From the NCBI GenBank assembly GCA_963807735.1, contig CAWEDI010000032.1, positions 1 through 64,000 of the forward strand: a stretch of DNA of 64,000 bases, written 5' to 3'. The translations under genes were made by a program, and so were the position numbers. The notes under the pieces are model-generated. The model was not told where the DNA came from. It searched no databases and worked only from the letters and a program-made list of their open reading frames with translations. This document shows positions 34,254-41,973 of this stretch, one piece after another; positions within the stretch are counted from its first letter, which is position 1, and each line of letters begins with the position of its first letter. Source of the stretch: Roseiarcus sp963807735 (GTDB taxonomy: Bacteria; Pseudomonadota; Alphaproteobacteria; Rhizobiales; Beijerinckiaceae).

Positions 34254-34691
34254 GTGGACGCGGCGGTGCTCTCCACCCTGTCGGCGCTTGGCGGCACGGC
34301 GATCGGCGCGGTGGCCTCGCTCGGCTCGACCTGGATGACGACGCAGACACAGGCGCGCGCGGCGCGGCTGGCGGCGGAACGCGCCAAGCGCGAGGAGATT
34401 TACGGACGCTTCATGGATGAGCTGGCGCGCCTGTTCGCCGGGGCGCTCAACAACGTCGGCATTGACTACGGGCTGCTGACAAGCGCCTACGCCTTGAACG
34501 GCCGCATCGCGCTTTACGCTTCGTCACCCGTGAATGAGGCCGCCGAGCAAGCGATGCGCTACGTCGTCGACCTCGCGCTCGGCCCGAAACGCACGGCCGA
34601 AGAGGTCCGGGCGATGATGGACCAGCAGGAGGCGAACGTCATCAGGATCTTCGCCGAGCGCTGCCGCGAGGAGTTGCAGCGGATCACGTAG
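34254..34691 (+). CDS. Hypothetical protein with one N-terminal hydrophobic segment
   Basis: 145 residues, starting at a GTG 8 bp after the YqhA-type gene. Residues 1-30 (VLSTLSALGGTAIGAVASLGSTWMTT) form one hydrophobic helix. The rest is a hydrophilic, probably helical domain (RAARLAAERAKREEIYGRFMDELARLF onwards). I recognise no family. It is probably membrane-anchored with a cytoplasmic coil and translated with its neighbour. Confidence 0.7.
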   Translation: MDAAVLSTLSALGGTAIGAVASLGSTWMTTQTQARAARLAAERAKREEIYGRFMDELARLFAGALNNVGIDYGLLTSAYALNGRIALYASSPVNEAAEQAMRYVVDLALGPKRTAEEVRAMMDQQEANVIRIFAERCREELQRIT

Positions 34692-34761
34692 GGGTCCCGG
34701 TTAGACCTCCGCCGTCCGACGCGCTACGACGGCTCGTGCTTTCCGCATCGACCGAGGCGCC

Positions 34762-35793
34762 ATGCTTCCTCCCGCCGATTTCCCCCGCCTGCGCGCCGTC
34801 TCGGCGCGGATCGGCGCCGATCCGCGGCGCATTCAGGGGCCGGGCGGCAACACCTCCCTCAAGGAGGGCGCGACAATGTGGATAAAGGCGTCCGGCACGG
34901 AGCTGGCGCAAGCCGAGCAGCGTGACATCTTCGTCCCCGTCGATCTCGAACGGATGCGCGCCGCGCTCGACGCCGGCGACGTCGAGGCCGATCAGCCGGC
35001 GGCCTTCCTGCTGGCCGACGGCGGGCTGCGGCCTTCGATCGAGACCAGCCTGCACGCGATGTTCCCTCAGCGCGTCGTCCTGCACGCCCATTGCGTCGAT
35101 ACGCTCGCGCTCGCCATCCGCACCGACGCGCGCGAGCGATTCATGGAGCGCCTCGACGGCCTGGCGCACGGCTTCGTCCCCTACGCCAAGCCCGGCGCGA
35201 CGCTGGCGAAGGCGGTGCGCGCCAGCGGCGGCGTCGAGGCCGGAATCGTCGTGCTCGGCAATCACGGCCTCATCGTCGCCGCCGAGACGGTCGACGCAGC
35301 GGAGGCGCTGTTCGACCGCGTGACTCAGTCGGCCGCCGCCGAACCCGAGAGCTTTCCGGCGCCCGATCTTGCCGACCTGGAGCGGCTCGGCGGCGAGACT
35401 TACACGCCGCCGCCCGCCGACCATCCGCTGCACGGCGTCGCCTTGTCGCCGCTGCGGTTGGTCGCGGCGCTGCGCGGCAGCCTCTATCCCGACCACGTTA
35501 TATTTTGCGGCGTCGGGGCGACGGCGCTGAGCGACGGCGAAACCGCGGACGCGCTCATCGCGAGATTCGTCGCCGAGGGCCTCAGCCCGCCGCCGCTGCT
35601 GCTGGTCCCCGGCCGCGGTGCGCTGATCGCGCGATCCGCCGGCGCCGGCAATCGGGCGCTCGCGCGCTGTCTCGGCGATGTGCTCGGCCGGGCGCCGGAG
35701 GGGGCGACGTTCAACTATCTCACGGCCGACCAGAACGCCGAGCTCATCGACTGGGACGCCGAAAAATACCGGCGCGCACTGAATGCCCGGTGA
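34762..35793 (+). CDS. Class II aldolase/adducin-family protein
   Basis: 343 residues. The class II aldolase fold is recognised by GPGGNTSLKEG and KASGTELAQAE near the start, the metal and substrate segments ETSLHAMFPQRVVLHAHCVDTL, and GNHGLIVAAETVDAAEALF. A second half (about residues 220-343) is characteristic of the larger members of this family found next to sugar kinases. These enzymes cleave or epimerise phosphorylated sugars such as ribulose- or fuculose-phosphates. The gene overlaps the start of the FGGY kinase gene by 11 bp and sits 70 bp after the previous gene, so it begins a three-gene operon. Confidence 0.87.
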   Translation: MLPPADFPRLRAVSARIGADPRRIQGPGGNTSLKEGATMWIKASGTELAQAEQRDIFVPVDLERMRAALDAGDVEADQPAAFLLADGGLRPSIETSLHAMFPQRVVLHAHCVDTLALAIRTDARERFMERLDGLAHGFVPYAKPGATLAKAVRASGGVEAGIVVLGNHGLIVAAETVDAAEALFDRVTQSAAAEPESFPAPDLADLERLGGETYTPPPADHPLHGVALSPLRLVAALRGSLYPDHVIFCGVGATALSDGETADALIARFVAEGLSPPPLLLVPGRGALIARSAGAGNRALARCLGDVLGRAPEGATFNYLTADQNAELIDWDAEKYRRALNAR

Positions 35794-37033
35794 TCTTTAC
35801 CTAGGCCTCGACCTCGGCAGTTCCGGCGCGCGCGCGCTCCTCGTCAACGAGGCCGGCGAAATCGAGGCGAGCGGCAAATCGGCGATGGCGGAGCACGCGC
35901 CCAACGGTCGCGATCCCCGCGCCTGGCTCGCCGCCGCCGCCGCCGCGCTGCGCGCGGCGATGACCGGGATCGACCCGGCGAGGCTGCGCGCGCTCTGTGT
36001 CGACGGCACCTCCGGGACCCTGCTCGCCGTCGATGCGCGCGGGCAGCCGCTCGGTGACGGGCTGATGTACAACGACAACGCCGAGCCGACCGCGGTGCTG
36101 GCGATCGCCGAATCCGCGCCCGACGTCAGCGCCGCGCATGGCGCGACCAGCGGCCTCGCCAAGGCGATGCAACTTCGCGGGCTGAAGCCGAACCGCGTGT
36201 TGCATCAGGCCGATTGGATCGCCTCGCGCTTCTCCGGCCGCTACGTGACCGACGCCAACAACGCGCTGAAGACCGGCTACGACCCGATTGCCGGGCGCTG
36301 GCCCGACTGGATTGGCGAACTCGGCTTCAACATGGGCCTGCTGCCGGAGGTTTTGGCGCCGGGCCAGACGGTCGGGACCGTCACCCGCGAGGCCGCCGAG
36401 ATGTTCGGGCTCGATCCCTCGACGCGCGTGGTCGCCGGGACGACGGACGGGTGCGCCTCGTTCCTGGCCACCGGCGCGGCGGAGGTTGGCGAGGCGGTCA
36501 CCGCCATCGGCACCACGCTGACGCTGAAGGTTCTGTCGGATCGTCCGATCTTCTCGCCGGAATATGGGATTTACAGCCACAAGCTGCTCGGCGTCTGGCT
36601 CGCCGGCGGCGCCTCCAACACCGGCGGCGGCGCGCTGCTGCCGCATTTCTCGCCCGCCGAAATGGAGGCGCTGACGCCCTCGCTCGACCCGGACCAACCG
36701 ACCGGGCTCGACTATTATCCGCTGGCCCGCCCGGGCGAGCGTTTCCCGATCGCCGATCCAAACTATCCGCCCCGCCTGACCCCGCGGCCGGACGAGCCCG
36801 CGCGCTTCCTGCAAGCCCTGTTGGAGGGCGTCGCCGCGGTCGAGGCGCTCGGTTACGCGCGGCTCGCCGAGCTCGGCGCGCCGACACTGAAATCCGTGCG
36901 CACGGTCGGCGGCGGCGCGAAGAACGCGGCCTGGAGCCGCATTCGCGCCCGCACGCTCGGCGTTCCGATGCCGGCGCCGCGCTCGGACGAGGCGGCCAAT
37001 GGCGCGGCGCGGCTGGCGAGGGTCGGCGCATGA
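35783..37033 (+). CDS. FGGY-family sugar kinase
   Basis: 416 residues. The ATP/sugar kinase motifs are clear: YLGLDLGSSGARALLVNEAGE at the start (phosphate 1), LCVDGTSGTLLAVD, VVAGTTDGCASFLATGA (adenosine region) and VRTVGGGAKNAAWSRIRAR near the C-terminus. It phosphorylates a sugar, most likely a pentulose or related ketose; the family covers xylulo-, ribulo- and fuculokinase. The length is shorter than typical xylulokinase (about 480) but the motifs are complete. It overlaps the aldolase gene and is coupled to the HAD gene by ATGA. Confidence 0.88.
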   Translation: MPGDLYLGLDLGSSGARALLVNEAGEIEASGKSAMAEHAPNGRDPRAWLAAAAAALRAAMTGIDPARLRALCVDGTSGTLLAVDARGQPLGDGLMYNDNAEPTAVLAIAESAPDVSAAHGATSGLAKAMQLRGLKPNRVLHQADWIASRFSGRYVTDANNALKTGYDPIAGRWPDWIGELGFNMGLLPEVLAPGQTVGTVTREAAEMFGLDPSTRVVAGTTDGCASFLATGAAEVGEAVTAIGTTLTLKVLSDRPIFSPEYGIYSHKLLGVWLAGGASNTGGGALLPHFSPAEMEALTPSLDPDQPTGLDYYPLARPGERFPIADPNYPPRLTPRPDEPARFLQALLEGVAAVEALGYARLAELGAPTLKSVRTVGGGAKNAAWSRIRARTLGVPMPAPRSDEAANGAARLARVGA

Positions 37034-37866
37034 TCCGCGCGCGGACCTTGAGCGAGCTCGCCGACCGCTACGACGCGTTCCTGGTCGATCAATACGGCGT
37101 GCTGCTCGACGGCGCCGGGGTCTACGATCACGCCCGGGGCGCGCTTGACGAACTTTGCGCGCGCGGCAAGCGGGTTTTGCTCATCAGCAATTCCGGCAAG
37201 CGCTCCGCCGCCAACGTGGCGCGGCTCGGCCGCCACGGGATTTCGCGCGCCACCTATCTCGACGTGCTGAGTTCCGGCGAAGTCGCCCATGTCGAACTGG
37301 CGCGTCGCATCGGCGCGAGCTTGCCGGCCGGGGCGCGCGTATGGGTGGAGACCGCCGACGACACGGCGCGGCCTTTGGACGGGCTCGATCTCCGGCAAGT
37401 GGCCAGCCCCGATGCGGCCGATCTCGTCTGGATCGCCGGATGCCGCCCCTACGCGCGTTCGCTCGACGCATACGCCGATCTGTTGGAGGGCGCCGCCGGG
37501 CGCGGCGTTCCGGCGATTTGCTCCAATCCCGACATGACCATGTTGACCCCGTCCGGCAAGGCGTTCGGCGCGGGCGCGATCGCCCAGCGCTACCAGAGCC
37601 TGGGCGGCGAAGTGGAGTGGTTCGGCAAACCCTATCCGGCAATCTACGCCGAGGCGCTGGGACGGCTGCAGCCGGTCGATCGCGCGCGCGTGCTCGCCAT
37701 CGGCGACAGCCCTGCGCACGACATCCTTGGCGGCGCGCGGGCCGGCGTCGCCACGGCGCTGGTGCGCACAGGCGTCCACGAATCCGAGAGCGAGGCGGAG
37801 CTGATCGCCCGCTGCGCGGCGGTCGGCGTCATGCCGGACGCGCTGCTGCCGCGCTTTGCGTTCTAG
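37030..37866 (+). CDS. HAD-superfamily phosphatase (TIGR01459 family)
   Basis: 278 residues. The N-terminal motif FLVDQYGVLLDG provides the nucleophilic Asp of the HAD fold, VLLISNSGKRS gives motif 2 (Ser), and VLAIGDSPAHDILGGARAGVATALV is motif 4 with the metal-binding Asp residues. The family is close to NagD-type phosphatases and to a group found with sugar kinases. It probably dephosphorylates a sugar phosphate or a side product of the aldolase/kinase pathway. The ATG at 37030 overlaps the kinase stop (ATGA), so the three genes form one translationally coupled unit. Confidence 0.88.
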   Translation: MIRARTLSELADRYDAFLVDQYGVLLDGAGVYDHARGALDELCARGKRVLLISNSGKRSAANVARLGRHGISRATYLDVLSSGEVAHVELARRIGASLPAGARVWVETADDTARPLDGLDLRQVASPDAADLVWIAGCRPYARSLDAYADLLEGAAGRGVPAICSNPDMTMLTPSGKAFGAGAIAQRYQSLGGEVEWFGKPYPAIYAEALGRLQPVDRARVLAIGDSPAHDILGGARAGVATALVRTGVHESESEAELIARCAAVGVMPDALLPRFAF

Positions 37867-37874
37867 GCCGAGCG

Positions 37875-38408
37875 CTAATCGGGGGATAGCGTCAGCCGGC
37901 GCGGGTCGCCGGGGAATTCGGCCGTCAACTCGCCAGCGAGGCTTTCGAGCGCTTGGCCGACAGCGTCTTCTGAGACATTCTCGGGGACTTCCAGCACGGC
38001 TTGGGCGCGAAACATCGGGGCGCCGCTGAACGGGGCAGGGCGCAAGTCGCTTTCAAACTCCGCGATATTGACGCCAAGCGCTGCCAGAGCCCGGGTCGCG
38101 TCGCGCACGATCCCAGGGCGGTCGAGGCCGATGAGGTCAAGCCGCAACCGCCGCTTCGTGGGGGCCTCGGCCGCGCCGCCGGGCGCGATCGTCACGTTCA
38201 GTCCGGGGAGCCCGCGTAAGGCCTGCGTGAGCGCGTCGGCTTGTTCCTCGGGCGCGTCGGCGCGGACGACGCCGGCGAACTGCCCGGCGAGCCGCGCGAG
38301 CCGGGATTCCAACCACGTCCCCCCGTGCGCCGAGATCGCGTCGGAGACCGCGCTGACCAGCCCGGCGCGATCGGGGCCGACGAACGTAATGACCAGCGGA
38401 ATGCTCAA
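37875..38408 (-). CDS. ACT-domain protein, GcvR-like
   Basis: About 177 residues. Two ACT-type beta-alpha-beta repeats are visible (LVITFVGPDRAGLVSAVSDAISAHGGTWLESRLARLAGQFAGVVRAD and LRLDLIGLDRPGIVRDATRALAALGVNIAEFESDLRPAPFSG). They match the glycine-cleavage regulator/GcvR-like amino-acid-sensing proteins. The TTG at 38408 is chosen because of GGAGGAAG just upstream; extending the frame enters the neighbouring repeat. The role is presumably regulatory through amino-acid binding. It is convergent with the HAD operon. Confidence 0.83.
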   Translation of the reverse strand: MSIPLVITFVGPDRAGLVSAVSDAISAHGGTWLESRLARLAGQFAGVVRADAPEEQADALTQALRGLPGLNVTIAPGGAAEAPTKRRLRLDLIGLDRPGIVRDATRALAALGVNIAEFESDLRPAPFSGAPMFRAQAVLEVPENVSEDAVGQALESLAGELTAEFPGDPRRLTLSPD

Positions 38409-38420
38409 GGGGCTTCCTCC

Positions 38421-38496
38421 TTGTGTCTTCGTGAAATCCTTGGTGTCTTCGTGGTGGACTATTTCACCACGAAGACACGAAGGACGCACAAAGGCA
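38421..38496. repeat. Second palindromic repeat family, copy 1
   Basis: A compact inverted repeat: CCTTGGTGTCTTCGTGGTG in one arm and CACCACGAAGACACGAAGG in the other, separated by about 8 bp. A related element lies at 39560-39645, and together they flank rmuC. Such CTTCGTGTCTTCGTGG-type palindromes occur in intergenic gaps of many bacteria. Confidence 0.75.
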
Positions 38497-38501
38497 CGGG
38501 G

Positions 38502-39524
38502 TTATAACCCGCCGACGCTCACGCGCCCACCGGCGTCCTCCGATCCGAAGTCCATCGCATCGATGCGCTGCGCCCGGCGCGCCACCTTTTCGGCGGCAAT
38601 GGTCACTTCGCCGAGATCGTCCTGCGCGGCGCGGAAATGCTGTTCGAGCTTGGCGACGCGTTCGGCGAGCCGCTTCGCCTCGCCGACTAGCTTGCCGACT
38701 TCCGCCTGGATCGAATGCACGGACTCCCGCACCGCGGCGTCGCGCAGCATCGATTGCGCGACCTGGATCGCCATCATCATCAGCGACGGCGAGACGATCA
38801 CCACGCGCGCCCGATGCGCCCGCTGCACGACGTCGGCGAAATGTTCGACGAGGTCGGCGTAGATCGATTCCGAGGGCACGAACATCAGCGCCACGTCCTG
38901 CGTCTCGCCGGGCGTGAGATATTTCTCCTCGATGTCGGCGACGTGGCGGCCAACGTCGGCGCGCACCCGGCGGGCGGCGAGCTTGCGGCCGTCGTCGTCG
39001 CGGGCGCGACGGAAATCGGCAATCGCTTCGAGCGGGAATTTCGAATCGACCACCAGCGGGCGCGGATCGCCGGGCAGACGGATGATGCAATCGGGCCGCG
39101 ACTTGTTGGCGAGCGTCGCCTGGAACGCGTAGGCCCCCGGCGGCAGGCCGTCGCGCACGATCGTCTCCATCCGCCCTTGGCCGAAGGCGCCGCGCGTCTG
39201 CTTGTTGGCGAGGATCTCCTTCAGCGAAACCATCTCCTCGGCCATGCCGGAGAGCCGGTGTTGCGCCGCGTCGATGACGGCGAGCCTTTCGTTGAGCCGG
39301 GTCAGCGTCTCGCCGGTGGTGCGAGTCTGCGCGTCGAGCCGCTCCGACATGAGCCGCGCGAGGTCGGTCTGCCGGCCGCCGAGCCATTCGCCGAGACTGC
39401 CGAGCCGTCCCGAGAGCTCGGCGATGTCGCGCGTCGGGGCGCCGCGCACGAGCGCGATGATCAGCGCCAACAACAGCGTGGCGCAGCCCGCCAGCGCCGC
39501 CGCGAGCGCCTCGCCGGTCGTCAC
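38502..39524 (-). CDS. rmuC: DNA recombination protein RmuC
   Basis: About 340 residues. One N-terminal membrane helix (ALAAALAGCATLLLALIIALV) is followed by a long helical region and the RmuC nuclease-like core: GAFGQGRMETIVRDGLPPGAYAFQ, KSRPDCIIRLPGDPRPLVVDSKFPLEAI, ALMFVPSESIYADLVEHF and VVIVSPSLMMMAIQVAQSML. RmuC limits inversions between short inverted repeats, which is a fitting neighbour for the palindromic repeats around it. The GTG at 39524 is chosen since the earlier ATG at 39611 lies inside a repeat. Confidence 0.92.
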   Translation of the reverse strand: MTTGEALAAALAGCATLLLALIIALVRGAPTRDIAELSGRLGSLGEWLGGRQTDLARLMSERLDAQTRTTGETLTRLNERLAVIDAAQHRLSGMAEEMVSLKEILANKQTRGAFGQGRMETIVRDGLPPGAYAFQATLANKSRPDCIIRLPGDPRPLVVDSKFPLEAIADFRRARDDDGRKLAARRVRADVGRHVADIEEKYLTPGETQDVALMFVPSESIYADLVEHFADVVQRAHRARVVIVSPSLMMMAIQVAQSMLRDAAVRESVHSIQAEVGKLVGEAKRLAERVAKLEQHFRAAQDDLGEVTIAAEKVARRAQRIDAMDFGSEDAGGRVSVGGL

Positions 39525-39559
39525 CGGAAACCCCTCGAGGACGAACAGGATCGTGCCCA

Positions 39560-39645
39560 CTTCGCGCCTTCGTGAAACCCTTCGCGCCTTGGCGGTGAAC
39601 CCTTTCGCCACAAAGGCGCGAAGGGTTCACCAAGACACAAAGAAA
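39560..39645. repeat. Second palindromic repeat family, copy 2
   Basis: CTTCGCGCCTTGGCGGTGAA-type arms around an internal CCACAAAGGCGCGAAGGG segment. It is diverged from copy 1 but shares the CTTCGTG/CACCA core. It lies upstream of rmuC, before def. Confidence 0.65.
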
Positions 39646-39746
39646 CCCATATCCCAAAGCGAGCGCAAAATCGAACAAATTAAGAACGCGTTTGACCGCC
39701 GCCGCCTCGCGCTCTATGCGGAGCGATCCTCGCCCTAGCGACCTCC

Positions 39747-40277
39747 ATGCCGATCCGCGACATCATCACGCTCCCTGATCCGAAGCTGCGCCTCATCAGC
39801 AAATCCATCGAGCGGGTCGACAACGACCTGCGGCGGCTGATGGACGATATGCTGGCGACCATGTACGAAGCGCCCGGCGTCGGTCTGGCGGCGATCCAGG
39901 TCGGCGAGCCGTTGCGCTTGCTGGTTGTCGATCCCGCGCCGAAGGACGCGCCGCGCGAGCCGATGGAGCTCGTCAATCCCGAGATCCTCTGGTCCTCCGA
40001 GGAGCGCCGCGTCTACGAAGAGGGCTGTCTGTCGATCCCGGAATATTACGAAGAGGTCGAACGCCCTTCGAGCGTTCGCGTGCGCTATGTCGATCGCGAC
40101 GGCAAAACGCAGGAGAAGCTCGCCGAGGGGCTGCTGGCGACCGTGCTGCAACACGAGATCGACCATCTCAATGGCGTGCTGTTCATCGACTACCTTTCCA
40201 AGCTGAAGCGCGATCGCGTCATCAAAAAATTCGCCAAGATCGCGCGGCGCGAGGACGGCAAGGGTCGTCCGTTATGA
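39747..40277 (+). CDS. def: Peptide deformylase
   Basis: 176 residues, the standard size. It removes formyl groups from nascent N-termini. Motif 1 GVGLAAIQVG, motif 2 EEGCLSIPE (metal ligand Cys94) and motif 3 HEIDHLNG (His136, His140, catalytic Glu137) are all present. The ATG at 39747 gives the family N-terminus MPIRDIITLPDPKLR. It is coupled by ATGA to a PPK2 gene; fmt is not adjacent. Confidence 0.96.
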   Translation: MPIRDIITLPDPKLRLISKSIERVDNDLRRLMDDMLATMYEAPGVGLAAIQVGEPLRLLVVDPAPKDAPREPMELVNPEILWSSEERRVYEEGCLSIPEYYEEVERPSSVRVRYVDRDGKTQEKLAEGLLATVLQHEIDHLNGVLFIDYLSKLKRDRVIKKFAKIARREDGKGRPL

Positions 40278-41140
40278 AAATCGACATCGCGCCGCTGCAA
40301 GTCGCCGAACGCGAGACGCTTTCGCTGGCGGATCGGCCGACCGATGTCCCGGCGCTGTATGAGACCAAGGACGCCTATCAGGCGGCGCTCGACGCGCACG
40401 CCAAAGAACTGGAGAAACTTCACGAGCGGCTCTACGCCGACGCCCATCATGCGCTGCTCGTCGTTCTTCAGGGCATGGACACCGCCGGCAAGGACGGCGC
40501 GATCAGACACACGCTGAGCGGCGTCAATCCGCAGGGTTGCCGCGTCGCCTCGTTCAAGGCGCCGACGGCGACGGAAGCGCACCACGATTTCCTCTGGCGC
40601 GTGCAGGCTGATCTTCCCGAGCGCGGCGCGATGGCGATCTTCAACCGCTCCTATTACGAGGCGACGCTGATCGAACGGGTTCATCCGAAACTGCTGGCCA
40701 ACGAGAACGTCGAACGCCCGAAGCATCTCGACGAATTTTTCGACGCGCGCCTGCGCGCGATCCGGGACTTCGAGCGCCATCTGACCGAGAGCAACACGAG
40801 GATCGTCAAGATCTTCCTGCATATCTCGAAGGACGAGCAGAAGCGTCGCCTGCTGGCGCGGCTCGACGACGAGGAGAAGAACTGGAAAGCGTCGATGGCC
40901 GACGTCGAGGAGCGCGGCTACTGGAAGGACTATCAGCGCGCCTACGAGGAGACGCTGTCGGCGACCAGCGTTAAACAGGCGCCGTGGTACGTCGTGCCCG
41001 CTGACGACAAGAAGAACGCGCGACTGTTCGTGGCGCGGATTTTGATCGAGGCGATGGCCGCGCTGCCGATCGCGACGCCGAAGCCGGACGCCGCGCGCAA
41101 GAAGGAGCTGAAGGCGATAAGGAAGAGGCTGGAGGATTGA
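40274..41140 (+). CDS. Polyphosphate kinase 2, class III-like (PPK2 family)
   Basis: 288 residues. Walker A QGMDTAGKDG is at 66-75 and the Walker B-equivalent FNRSYYEATLIERVHP at about 123-138. FNRS in place of FDRS, and the overall layout with VKIFLHISKDEQKRRLLARLDD, match class III polyphosphate:AMP/ADP phosphotransferases. The ATG overlaps the def stop by 4 bp (ATGA). It differs clearly from the class I enzyme at 1936, so the organism appears to have at least two PPK2 types. Confidence 0.9.
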   Translation: MKIDIAPLQVAERETLSLADRPTDVPALYETKDAYQAALDAHAKELEKLHERLYADAHHALLVVLQGMDTAGKDGAIRHTLSGVNPQGCRVASFKAPTATEAHHDFLWRVQADLPERGAMAIFNRSYYEATLIERVHPKLLANENVERPKHLDEFFDARLRAIRDFERHLTESNTRIVKIFLHISKDEQKRRLLARLDDEEKNWKASMADVEERGYWKDYQRAYEETLSATSVKQAPWYVVPADDKKNARLFVARILIEAMAALPIATPKPDAARKKELKAIRKRLED

Positions 41141-41191
41141 GAGGGACAGCCTCGGCGCAAAGCAGTTGTAGTATCTGAGGGTTCGGCGGCC

Positions 41192-41302
41192 CCGTCATTG
41201 CGAGCGTAGCGAAGCAATCCACGGCGCCACTGAGCAACGGTTTTCCGGCTGAATGACAATCTTTCGGAGATGGATTGCTTCGCTTTGCTCGCAATGACGG
41301 GT
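41192..41302. repeat. Dispersed palindromic repeat, copy 2
   Basis: The best-preserved copy. A perfect 15-bp terminal inverted repeat (CCCGTCATTGCGAGC and GCTCGCAATGACGGG) bounds a 111-bp element with a short, less conserved interior. The ends carry the sequence CTCGCAATGACGGG that the IS110 element uses as its target at 57934/59113. Confidence 0.9.
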
Positions 41303-41313
41303 AATTGTTGCAA

Positions 41314-41973
41314 TTATATTCGGCGCAATCCCCTCAGCCCGGCGATATTCTCCGCATACCGCGCCGGGTCGCCCTTGAACACCGCGGAGCCTGCGACCAT
41401 CGCGGTGACGCCGGCCTCGATCAGCCGCGGCGCCGTCGCCGGCGAGACGCCGCCGTCGACTTCGATCTCGACCGGCCGATCGCCGATCAGCCGCTTCAGC
41501 CTGCGGACCTTTTCAAGCATCGCCGGGATGAACGCCTGGCCGCCGAAGCCGGGGTTGACGGTCATCACCAGCACGAGATCGAGCCGGTCGAGCACATATT
41601 CAATCGCTTCGAGCGGCGTCGACGGGTTCAGCGCGACGCCGGGTTTTTTGCCCAAAGCCCTGATTGCCTGCAACGAGCGGTCGAGGTGGCGGGTCGCCTC
41701 GGCGTGAACGATGATCCGGTCGCAGCCCGCCTCGGCGAATGTTTGCAGGTAGGGGTCGCAAGGTTCGATCATCAGATGACAGTCGAACAGCTTCTTGCTG
41801 TGCGGCCGCAGCGCCGCGATCACCGCCGGTCCGAACGTGATGTTGGGCACGAAGTGCCCATCCATCACGTCGAGGTGGATCCAGTCCGCGCCGGCGGCGT
41901 CGACGGCGCGAACCTCCTCGCCGAGCTTGCCGAAGTCGGCCGAGAGGATCGAGGGAGCGATCTTGACGCTCAT
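41314..41973 (-). CDS. rpe: Ribulose-phosphate 3-epimerase
   Basis: 219 residues. VKIAPSILSADFGKLGEEV, WIHLDVMDGHFVPNITFG (metal-binding His/Asp), FDCHLMI, VLVMTVNPGFGGQAFIPAMLEKV and VDGGVSPATAPRLIEAG are the diagnostic blocks of Rpe, a TIM-barrel enzyme interconverting ribulose-5-P and xylulose-5-P. The ATG at 41973 overlaps the tkt stop (ATGA), so tkt-rpe is an operon of pentose-phosphate or Calvin-cycle carbon rearrangement. Confidence 0.96.
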   Translation of the reverse strand: MSVKIAPSILSADFGKLGEEVRAVDAAGADWIHLDVMDGHFVPNITFGPAVIAALRPHSKKLFDCHLMIEPCDPYLQTFAEAGCDRIIVHAEATRHLDRSLQAIRALGKKPGVALNPSTPLEAIEYVLDRLDLVLVMTVNPGFGGQAFIPAMLEKVRRLKRLIGDRPVEIEVDGGVSPATAPRLIEAGVTAMVAGSAVFKGDPARYAENIAGLRGLRRI

